Below, one piece after another: positions 54,601 to 61,193 of a stretch of 64,000 nt of DNA. The notes below the pieces were generated by a model. The model had not been told where the DNA came from. It did no database searches and saw only the letters and a program-made list of their open reading frames with translations. The stretch is taken from positions 3,038,001 through 3,102,000 of the forward strand of contig NZ_CP157210.1 of NCBI RefSeq assembly GCF_046736345.1, in the 5' to 3' direction. This DNA comes from Hyphococcus formosus. GTDB lineage: Bacteria; Pseudomonadota; Alphaproteobacteria; Caulobacterales; Parvularculaceae. Made by a program: the position numbers and the translations under genes. How positions within the stretch are numbered: position 1 is the first letter of the stretch; each line of letters starts with the position of its first letter.

Positions 54601-54985
54601 GCTACGGAAATGGCTTCGGCGTAGCCTGCCGCAATATATGATACCGCAATTTTTTGTACCGCTTTCGGCTCTGCCTCTGACCAACAACAACAAAATTGAT
54701 CGCAAGGCACTACCGGCACCATCAGGGCAGGCCCTGCGCCAGTCGCGTATCGCGCCGCGCAGCGAATTGGAAATCAATATCGCGAATGTTTGGTCCGATC
54801 TGCTTCGTGTTTCGGATATTTCTGTGACGGATAACTTTTTCGAACTGGGCGGCCAGTCTCTTCAGGTTGCGCAGATGGTTGCGCGCCTGCGTGAACATCA
54901 GGGCATTTTGATTTCGCCGCGCGCGGTGATTTTTGAAACCCTTGAACAATTGGCCGATGGCGCGGAAACGGGCGCTAAGCGGTAA
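51650..54985 (+). CDS. NRPS module: docking-C-A-PCP (second amino acid), no thioesterase
   Basis: 1111 aa. A TubC-type N-terminal docking domain (about 1-55), condensation domain (about 70-500, HHLVWDG), adenylation domain (about 525-1020) with IIYTSGSTGRPKG and MYGPTETTIW, and a PCP with Ser in LGGQSLQVA. The A-domain code by eye is again DILQLGMIWK. The protein ends about 25 residues after the PCP core, with no TE, reductase or terminal C domain. ATG 51650 is preferred; a TTG at 51644 overlaps the upstream stop. The last 11 bp overlap the antisense thioesterase gene. Confidence 0.92.
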   Translation: MANGKENIYLFIEEWAKKGVYFSAQDGALKVSAPKGAIAPQDAQEIKARKPEILDALKNAGAPVSSQIEKVDRAIAHPLGLVQQRIWAHEQLQPGSTLYQIPSAWWFSGPLDLDAFIRAFNGVIERHEILRARFETNDGIPVQAIVLPKKYELPFCDLSSLPEDESEKRLQAYLLEAQRTPLDLSDGEVFRARLFKLSADRHLFFFMPHHLVWDGWCFEVFLQDLSSLYEAAVNGTAHNLPPLAAQFLDYAQWHRKWVDSAALEKELAYWMGALSAEIPPLDFATDNPRPSLYSHEGETVRFEIDHLVSEKIKSFSADRNCTAFTVVLAAWQSFLMRIAGQSDIVVGVPVHARQHDAVGGVIGCFVNTICLRGNIEKSMTFSEILSQATEVTTQGLEHQNAPIELIAEQLVDHRDPSQTPLFQTMFTYQRRDAQPAKWGALQITECDLHPNGAAVDLELEIFDLGDSVHGELIYCSALFARETIEHYVDCFKTFLGALLDAPEQPIGDVEILSQHARLMLERDWNPPRSKYQRESLAFQYFETVAHQLADKTAIICDGQTISFDDLSVRSNKIANYLQQAGIGAGDYVGVVLERSIDMVAVMLGIWKAGAAYLPLDPSFPESRLRYMLNDAGAKMVVASDDTCDVIPEITTRIINLDEEDEEIDAASGDEVPIASWDAENPAYIIYTSGSTGRPKGVVNSHRALCNFLESMISVPGISPDDRLLAVTTISFDISILEIFLPLSVGATLVIATADDVTDGITLSDLIDDHEISILQATPATWRLLLDAEWEGAPKLKALCGGEPLPPTLAKEILPRVASLWNMYGPTETTIWSTCEKIETSGDINVGRPIANTIIKVLDRDHRLVPIGVAGDLWIGGDGVAIGYHNRPDITAERFVTGTDGNARLYNTGDRARWRFDGKLEILGRDDNQVKLRGYRIELGEIEASIEAHDKVAQAAATVHTDTDGEASLVAYVVFEGGEQATGSELRKWLRRSLPQYMIPQFFVPLSALPLTNNNKIDRKALPAPSGQALRQSRIAPRSELEINIANVWSDLLRVSDISVTDNFFELGGQSLQVAQMVARLREHQGILISPRAVIFETLEQLADGAETGAKR

Positions 54986-55718
54986 GTTTTGAAATCATGT
55001 CTTGGGTGAGTTCGCTTTGATGCGACTCAAGGAAGAAATGCCCACCATCAAAAGACAAATGGGAGAATTGATTTCCGGTCTCCTGCCGCCAGCTATCTAA
55101 ATTGGTGTTTGTCGTAATCGGATCATGTGCGCCGGAATAAACCGTCAACGGACAATTTATCGGCTGAGCCGTTGCGTAATTGTAGGAATTCAAGAGCTTT
55201 AAGTCCGCGCGAAGGCTGGGGAGCGTTAATTCCCGTATCTCATTTATTTTAAGGGATGGGTGCAACTCACCGTATCGTTCCCGCATCGCTTGAAGGAACC
55301 CGTCATCGTCAAGCGATTCTATCGACGCCAATTCGGCGGCATGGGGTTCGCCGGGCCAGGGCCTCGCTGCGCAAAAAAGATGGCTGAGTTGTGCGGGCCG
55401 TTCATTATCAAATAATCGCGCGAGTTCTAACGCGATAACCGCCCCGAGGCTGTGCCCGTAAAGTGCAATGGGTAGTTGGGGCCATCGCAATAGAGCGTCG
55501 GCACACGCGTCGAACATCGCCGGCCAGTTGGTGAATGGGGCTTCGTCGATGCGCTCTTCCCGGCCGGGGAGTTGAAGCGCAAAGACTTCTATGTCAGCGG
55601 GGAAGGCGTCTGCCCAGTGCCGAAAGATGGTCGCGCCGCCACCGGCAAACGGGATCAGCAATAACCGCCTCGTCGCCATCGGACGCGGTTGTAGGCATTT
55701 TATTGCGACCTTGGGCAT
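54975..55718 (-). CDS. Type II (editing) thioesterase
   Basis: About 247 aa alpha/beta hydrolase of the GrsT/RifR type. LLLIPFAGGGA opens the fold, LPGREERI and the nucleophile elbow YGHSLGAV follow, and the catalytic His is in GGHFFLESH. Such enzymes free misprimed carrier domains; here it might also release the product, since the assembly line has no TE. It is on the strand opposite to the synthetases and overlaps the end of the NRPS gene by 11 bp. Start uncertain: ATG 55718, 55745 or GTG 55796. Confidence 0.88.
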   Translation of the reverse strand: MPKVAIKCLQPRPMATRRLLLIPFAGGGATIFRHWADAFPADIEVFALQLPGREERIDEAPFTNWPAMFDACADALLRWPQLPIALYGHSLGAVIALELARLFDNERPAQLSHLFCAARPWPGEPHAAELASIESLDDDGFLQAMRERYGELHPSLKINEIRELTLPSLRADLKLLNSYNYATAQPINCPLTVYSGAHDPITTNTNLDSWRQETGNQFSHLSFDGGHFFLESHQSELTQDMISKLTA

Positions 55719-55892
55719 AGATATTTCGCCGTCCCCATTCGGCATTTTATTTGCAGTCTTTCGGCCGTGGTAAAGCAGTGTGCTGCGCCAATCCACAATG
55801 GCTTATAAATACGCGCGAAATAGCATAAGTGAAATTAGTTAACAGCCATTGGCCGCGTTTGTCATTGGCACATTTTTCTGTGGAGGCTCAAC

Positions 55893-56711
55893 ATGGCGGT
55901 GACGCCGTTTCATTTCGGCGACAATGATCGAACCATGTTCGGTGTGTACCATCACCCGGAGCAACGGGCTCCTCGTGCGCCCGCTGTTTTGCTGTGTAAC
56001 CCTTTCGGTGAGGAGGCAATTCGCAGTTTCAGGATAATGCGTATCCTTGCGGAGCGTCTGGCTCGAGCCGGATCACCGGTTCTGCGCTTTGATTATTTCG
56101 GCAGCGGAGATTCCCTTGGGCCCTGTGATGCGGTTTCGATCAGCGGCATGCGCGCGGATATTTTAACGGCCCATGAGGAGTTGATCGACCTATGCGGGAA
56201 ACAACGGATCGCATGGGCCGGTTTGGGATTGGGCGCGAGTGTTGCGTATTTAGCCGCTCAGAAATTGCGCCCCGCGTTGACTGACTTGGTCATGTGGGAC
56301 CCGGTCATTGAGGGCCGCCAATATTTCGACGGACTTTTGAGCGCGCACATAAAAACGAAAGCGCATTTTCTTGAGCAGCCCATCGACAAAGTAAGAGCCC
56401 GCGAGTTTCCCGATGTGACGGCGTTAGACGAAGTGCTGGGGTTTATAGTGCCGCCGAAGTTCAAAGCCGAGTTATGTGCGCTCGATCTTGGTGCGGCCCC
56501 TGAGCCTTCATCACGGAAGGTTGCAATCATAGGCACCGGTACCGCAGAACAGGAGCGCTTTGCCACAGTGTTACAAGATAAAGTGCGCGACGTTAATCTT
56601 GGTAAGGAAGAAGATGCAAGCGCATGGAATTCAGACGAGGCGATGAATGCATTCGTCGTGCCGGTAAGGGCATTGGACAAGGTAATCGAGTCGATTGGTG
56701 GCGGTAAATGA
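55893..56711 (+). CDS. Alpha/beta hydrolase-fold protein lacking the nucleophile Ser
   Basis: 272 aa. It resembles the hydrolases found with exosortase-linked polysaccharide loci: NPFGEEAIRSFRIMRILAE, SPVLRFDYFGSGDSLG. The nucleophile elbow, usually GxSxG or GxCxG, reads GLGLG, so no nucleophile is present. It may be a non-catalytic partner of the next protein. It overlaps that gene by 4 bp. GTGGAGG-like ribosome site near 55880. Confidence 0.78.
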   Translation: MAVTPFHFGDNDRTMFGVYHHPEQRAPRAPAVLLCNPFGEEAIRSFRIMRILAERLARAGSPVLRFDYFGSGDSLGPCDAVSISGMRADILTAHEELIDLCGKQRIAWAGLGLGASVAYLAAQKLRPALTDLVMWDPVIEGRQYFDGLLSAHIKTKAHFLEQPIDKVRAREFPDVTALDEVLGFIVPPKFKAELCALDLGAAPEPSSRKVAIIGTGTAEQERFATVLQDKVRDVNLGKEEDASAWNSDEAMNAFVVPVRALDKVIESIGGGK

Positions 56712-57574
56712 CCGAGCGCATAGTTCAATTCGGCGACAATAATCGCTTGCACGGGATCATGAATATTGGCGGCTCCAATGATCGTCCCACGATATTGCTT
56801 TTTAATGCGGGGATCGTACATCGCATCGGTGCTCACCGCCTGAACGTCAAGCTTGCCCGAAATTTGGCAGATCAGGGCTATAACTCAATTCGGTTTGATT
56901 TGAGCGGACTTGGCGATAGCGCGCCCGCGCCATCGGGGCTGGGCTATGAAGAGCAAGCGATTGCGGATATTGCCAGCGCGATGGACCGGATGGTTCAAGA
57001 GGCCGGGGCGCATGCGTTTGTTGCAATAGGTATGTGCTCGGGGGCCGATAATGCGTATCGCGCGGCGCTGAGCGATCAACGCTTGCGCGGTCTAATTCTA
57101 TTGGACCCCTATGCCTATGAGAACCCTGCGGCGGCATTAGAGAATGTTATTGCGCGCGCGACCGACATAGATCGGTGGAAACGCAAAGCGAAAAAAATCG
57201 TCGGGTTGGAAAAAACAGAACTCGCAACGCCAGTACCCGCAACGCCTGTATCAGTGCCAAGCGACGACGATGATGATCAGGCCCGGCCGATACCGCCCCT
57301 TGAGGAGTTTGGGTCGGATCTTGAAAAATTATGTAATCAGGGCACGCGGATTTTCACAATCTATACCGGGTTCGTAAAGCGTCAGATCACAAAGCCGGAG
57401 CAGTTCTTTTCGACATTCGCATCATATGATTTCAAAAATGCGATTGACGTCGATGTGTTTCCAGCTTTCGATCATACTTATACGGATCTATCAGCCCAAG
57501 AGGTCCTTTTCGCCAAGATTTCTGATTGGCTGGGCAATGTGTTTCCGCCCGGGGCAGAGATAATCGATGAGTAA
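56708..57574 (+). CDS. Alpha/beta hydrolase with a Cys at the nucleophile position
   Basis: 288 aa, distantly related to the preceding protein (both start with FGDN-type strands and have FD-(Y/L)-x-G-x-GDS). The elbow reads GMCSGA, placing Cys where Ser is usual, as I recall for exosortase-system-associated hydrolases. An acidic Pro/Asp linker lies near residues 178-198. With the upstream protein and flippase it forms a tightly overlapping set (4 and 8 bp). A role in releasing or transferring the PKS-NRPS product is inference. Confidence 0.78.
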   Translation: MTERIVQFGDNNRLHGIMNIGGSNDRPTILLFNAGIVHRIGAHRLNVKLARNLADQGYNSIRFDLSGLGDSAPAPSGLGYEEQAIADIASAMDRMVQEAGAHAFVAIGMCSGADNAYRAALSDQRLRGLILLDPYAYENPAAALENVIARATDIDRWKRKAKKIVGLEKTELATPVPATPVSVPSDDDDDQARPIPPLEEFGSDLEKLCNQGTRIFTIYTGFVKRQITKPEQFFSTFASYDFKNAIDVDVFPAFDHTYTDLSAQEVLFAKISDWLGNVFPPGAEIIDE

Positions 57575-59072
57575 GACCCCTGACACACCGGAACCGGCAC
57601 AGCGGCCATTGGGCGAGCGCGTGGCGCGCGGCGCAGCGTGGATCATACTCGCGCGATTTGTTATTCGTTCATTGGGCCTTATCAATACGCTCATCCTTGC
57701 ACGCCTGTTGGTGCCCGCAGATTTTGGTATCGTGGCTGTTGGTCTTGCCTTGATGCAATTGCTTCAAAATGTTTCCGATATCGGCGTTTCACAAACGGTG
57801 GTGAAATTTAGAAAGGCAGGCCGCGTAACCTTCGATACGCTATTTACGATGTCGGCAATTCGCGGCGCGATTGTTTGCGCTCTCTTATTAATTGCTGCGC
57901 CCATCGCCGGGCATTTTTATGATGACCCGCGCGCAGTGAATGTCTTTCTTCTGGTGAGCATCGTACCGGTCTTTCATGCCCTCATAAATCCGCGGTTTTT
58001 TGAGTTTGAGCGCGATCTTGATTTCTCAAAGGAATTCATGACAACGGCGCTCAACAAATTATTGGGGATCGCATTTTCGATCACCATTGCGGTCATCTTT
58101 CAAAGTTATCTCGCGATTCTCGCAGGGCTGATTGTAAGTGCATTCTCGCAAACAGTGCTGTCTTATATCGTGCGCCCCTATCTGCCGCGATTTACCTTGA
58201 AGGCGTTCAAGGAGTTATTTGGCTTCACCGGCTGGCTGACCGGTGTCAGCTTCATGGCGGCGCTCAATAACAAACTCGACATGCTTTTTCTGACAAAGCT
58301 GATCGGTCCGACTAATGCCGGCGCATATTATCTGGGCGACAGCATTGCGGCGCTACCGTCGCAGGAAGTGGCGACGCCGATTGCGCGCGCGATCTATCCG
58401 GGCCTTTCTGAGTTGCAATCAAAACCTGAAAATATGCGCGAAGCCTATCTTCGCGGGGTCGAGGTCTTGGGCCTTATTGCGATGCCGGCTGCATTTGGCA
58501 GTTCATTTGTCGCGGCTGACCTTGTGGCCATTTTGCTCGGTGATCAGTGGGAGCTTGCTGTTCCCTTGGTCAAATATTTCACGCCGGTAGCCGGGTTAAT
58601 GGTGCTATTTTCGGCGACTCAGGGATATGCAATGGCGTGCGGGCGCACGCAATTGATCTTCCTGCGCGAGCTTATCTATTTTATCATCCGTATGCCCATA
58701 TTTATATGGGCAAGTGCGGTCTATGGCTTGATGGGGGCGGTATTGGCGACAGCCGCTGGCGGCGTTCTGCACATGTTGCTAAACCTGTCGCTGTTTAGCC
58801 GCATTAGCGGCCGACCGTTTTATGAACTCATCTTCCGCGTAAGGCGAAGCTTTGCCGGCGTTGCGGTGATGGCGCTCTATTTTGTTTTCATTCGTCCCGA
58901 AATCGATGCGATTGAGATGTTGCCCTTGCTGCCGCGTTTCGTTTGTGATGTCGCAGTGGGGGCGGGGCTTTATATGATTGGTCTTGTCGGCTTCTGGTTT
59001 GCGGAGGGGCGTCCCGCTGGCGTTGAACGCAGTTTGTGGCGGCAAATTTCATCCCGCTTTATCGCGCAATAA
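57567..59072 (+). CDS. Polysaccharide/lipid-linked flippase (Wzx/MOP superfamily)
   Basis: 501 aa with about 12-14 hydrophobic segments. The opening GAAWIILARFVIRSLGLINTLILARLLVPADFGIVA and the central GAYYLGDSIAALPSQEVATPIARAIYPGLSELQ are typical of Wzx-like flippases. These move lipid-linked sugars or other amphiphiles across the inner membrane. It overlaps the hydrolase gene by 8 bp and ends the locus, so it may export the PKS-NRPS product or a glycan bearing it. No other glycan genes are in the window. Confidence 0.88.
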   Translation: MSKTPDTPEPAQRPLGERVARGAAWIILARFVIRSLGLINTLILARLLVPADFGIVAVGLALMQLLQNVSDIGVSQTVVKFRKAGRVTFDTLFTMSAIRGAIVCALLLIAAPIAGHFYDDPRAVNVFLLVSIVPVFHALINPRFFEFERDLDFSKEFMTTALNKLLGIAFSITIAVIFQSYLAILAGLIVSAFSQTVLSYIVRPYLPRFTLKAFKELFGFTGWLTGVSFMAALNNKLDMLFLTKLIGPTNAGAYYLGDSIAALPSQEVATPIARAIYPGLSELQSKPENMREAYLRGVEVLGLIAMPAAFGSSFVAADLVAILLGDQWELAVPLVKYFTPVAGLMVLFSATQGYAMACGRTQLIFLRELIYFIIRMPIFIWASAVYGLMGAVLATAAGGVLHMLLNLSLFSRISGRPFYELIFRVRRSFAGVAVMALYFVFIRPEIDAIEMLPLLPRFVCDVAVGAGLYMIGLVGFWFAEGRPAGVERSLWRQISSRFIAQ

Positions 59073-59150
59073 ACCGTCAAAAAATCCGGCTAGAATGTTG
59101 GTGAGTGCCAGCTGCGGATGAGTCGCGAGCGGAATTAACTCTTTCTTTTC

Positions 59151-59178
59151 ATATAAGGATATGTTTATATCATTATAT
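59151..59178. promoter_or_regulatory. Palindromic operator upstream of metF
   Basis: GATAT (59158-59162), GTTT and ATATC (59167-59171) form an inverted repeat nested in a longer one, ATATAA-N8-TTATAT (59151-59170). It lies about 75-100 bp before metF. ArsR-type SahR regulators of methionine genes bind AT-rich palindromes of this kind, but I cannot confirm the match. No riboswitch was recognised in 59073-59253. Confidence 0.5.
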
Positions 59179-59253
59179 AGCAGTCGAGTGCGTGATTCTG
59201 CGCGCCTCGAAATACGGAATTAATACGGAATTTCAATATGTTAAGGCTGTCTC

Positions 59254-60117
59254 ATGGGTGAGCTCGCGATATCCTTTGAAATGTTTCCCCCGAAAACGCC
59301 TGAAATGGAAAAGCGTTTATGGGACAGCGTCGAGCGGCTTTCCGCGCTTGATCCGGCTTTTATCTCGGTCACCTATGGCGCGGGCGGTTCGACCCGTGAG
59401 CGCACCCATGACGTTGTCGAGCGGATCGCAAGGGCCGGACGGGTAAAGTCGGCAGGCCATATCACTTGTGTTGGTGCGACTCGGGCAGAGGTCGACGACG
59501 TGCTTAAGCGCTATTGGGCGGCTGGCGTCACCAACATCGTGGCGCTTCGGGGCGATCCACCAGAAGGGGTAGGCGCGGCCTATACCCCGCATGATGGCGG
59601 TTACGCTTATGCGTCGGATCTAATTGTGGGTGCGCGCGAAATTGCGCCTTTTGACATTTCTGTCGGCTGCTATCCGGAATGCCACCCAGAGGCAAAAGAC
59701 CTCGCGCATGAACTTGAAACCCTCAAGCGGAAGTTTGATGCAGGCGCGGATCGAGCGATCACGCAATTCTTCTTTGAACCGGACGTATTCTTGCGGTTTG
59801 TCGATGCAGCAAGGAATGCCGGCATCGATAAGCCAATTGTGCCCGGGATCATGCTGCAGTCAAATTTTGCGGGCATTGCGCGCATGGCGAAGCTATGCGG
59901 AACAAAGATACCGACACGGATTATTGATTTATATGATGGGCTCGAAAACGACCCGCAAACACGCGAACTGGTAACGGCGCAGCTCGTCGCTGAGCTATGT
60001 AATGTATTGCGCGATAAGGGCGTATCGCATTTTCATTTTTACACGATGAACCGCGCGAATCTTTCCTTGTCGACATGTCGTTTGCTTGGGTTAAATCCGA
60101 AAAAAGAGGTTGCGTAA
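59254..60117 (+). CDS. metF: Methylenetetrahydrofolate reductase
   Basis: 287 aa, FAD-dependent. Typical segments: ISFEMFPPKT (catalytic Glu), VTYGAGGSTR, HITCVGATR, NIVALRGDPP, VGCYPECHPEA, and AITQFFFEPDVF. It makes 5-methyl-THF for methionine synthesis. The stop shares one base with the metH start; three genes form one operon. Confidence 0.95.
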   Translation: MGELAISFEMFPPKTPEMEKRLWDSVERLSALDPAFISVTYGAGGSTRERTHDVVERIARAGRVKSAGHITCVGATRAEVDDVLKRYWAAGVTNIVALRGDPPEGVGAAYTPHDGGYAYASDLIVGAREIAPFDISVGCYPECHPEAKDLAHELETLKRKFDAGADRAITQFFFEPDVFLRFVDAARNAGIDKPIVPGIMLQSNFAGIARMAKLCGTKIPTRIIDLYDGLENDPQTRELVTAQLVAELCNVLRDKGVSHFHFYTMNRANLSLSTCRLLGLNPKKEVA

Positions 60118-61181
60118 TGAGTAGGAAAGACCGGATCGCGGCGCTGCGGCGCATCGCAAAGGAACGGATTCTTATTCTCGATGGAGCGTGGGGTGCAATG
60201 ATCCAGCGTCGTGGCTTAGAGGAAGAAGATTTCCGCGGCGATCGATTTGCGACCCATAACTCGCCCCTGAAAGGGAACAACGATATTCTCTGCTTGACGC
60301 GTCCTGACATCATTCGGGATCTGCATGGCGAATATTATGCGGCTGGCGCTGACATTTCGGAAACCAACACTTTTTCCGCGACCGTGATTGCGCAAGATGA
60401 CTATGCGCTGGGGCCGCAGGACGTCCGCGATATCAATTTTGAGGGCGCGAAAATCGCCCGTGAGGCGGCCGATGAATGGACGAAGAAAGAGCCTGAAAAA
60501 CCGCGTTTCGTTGCGGGCTCAATTGGTCCACTGAATAAAATGTTGTCGATGTCGTCAGATGTGAATGACCCCGGTGCGCGGTCGGTCACTTTTGACGAAG
60601 TTTATGATGCCTATGTGATGCAAATTCGCGCCTTGAACGAGGGCGGCGTTGACCTTTATCTGATCGAAACGATCACCGACACCTTGAACTGTAAGGCTGC
60701 GCTAAAGGCGATAGGCGATCTCGAAGCCGAAGGCATGGAGAAATTGCCGATCTGGATTTCGGGAACAATTACAGACCGGTCCGGGCGGACGCTATCAGGC
60801 CAGACGGTCGAAGCATTCTGGAATTCCGTGCGGCATGCCAAGCCTTTTGCCATTGGGCTGAATTGCGCGCTCGGCGCTTCGTTGATGCGGCCGCATATTG
60901 CGGAACTTGCCAAAATTGCAGACACCTTGGTTGCGGCCTATCCCAATGCGGGGCTGCCCAATGCGTTTGGTGAATATGAAGAGACGCCTGAGCAAACCTC
61001 GGCGATGCTTAAAGAATGGGCGGAATCGGGCATTGTAAACATGCTTGGCGGGTGTTGCGGTACAACCCCGGATCATATCAAAGCGGTGGCGAATGCCGCA
61101 GACGGGGTTAAACCCCGTGAAATTCCTGAGCGGCCTCGGGCAATGCGTCTTGCCGGATTAGAGCCATTTGAACTTGCGTAA
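60117..61181 (+). CDS. metH: Methionine synthase, homocysteine-binding part (split MetH)
   Basis: 354 aa: only the N-terminal homocysteine methyltransferase barrel. LDGAWGAMIQRRGL, GSIGPLNK and the zinc ligands in GLNCALG and LGGCCGTTP are present. The remaining domains are on the next gene, a split known in alphaproteobacteria. ATG 60117 overlaps the metF stop by one base. Confidence 0.93.
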   Translation: MSRKDRIAALRRIAKERILILDGAWGAMIQRRGLEEEDFRGDRFATHNSPLKGNNDILCLTRPDIIRDLHGEYYAAGADISETNTFSATVIAQDDYALGPQDVRDINFEGAKIAREAADEWTKKEPEKPRFVAGSIGPLNKMLSMSSDVNDPGARSVTFDEVYDAYVMQIRALNEGGVDLYLIETITDTLNCKAALKAIGDLEAEGMEKLPIWISGTITDRSGRTLSGQTVEAFWNSVRHAKPFAIGLNCALGASLMRPHIAELAKIADTLVAAYPNAGLPNAFGEYEETPEQTSAMLKEWAESGIVNMLGGCCGTTPDHIKAVANAADGVKPREIPERPRAMRLAGLEPFELA

Positions 61182-61193
61182 GAAAAATTTGTG

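Noticed and set aside
59073..59253. SAM or SAH riboswitch before metF
   Set aside because: I could not trace the conserved helices; only the palindromic operator is supported.
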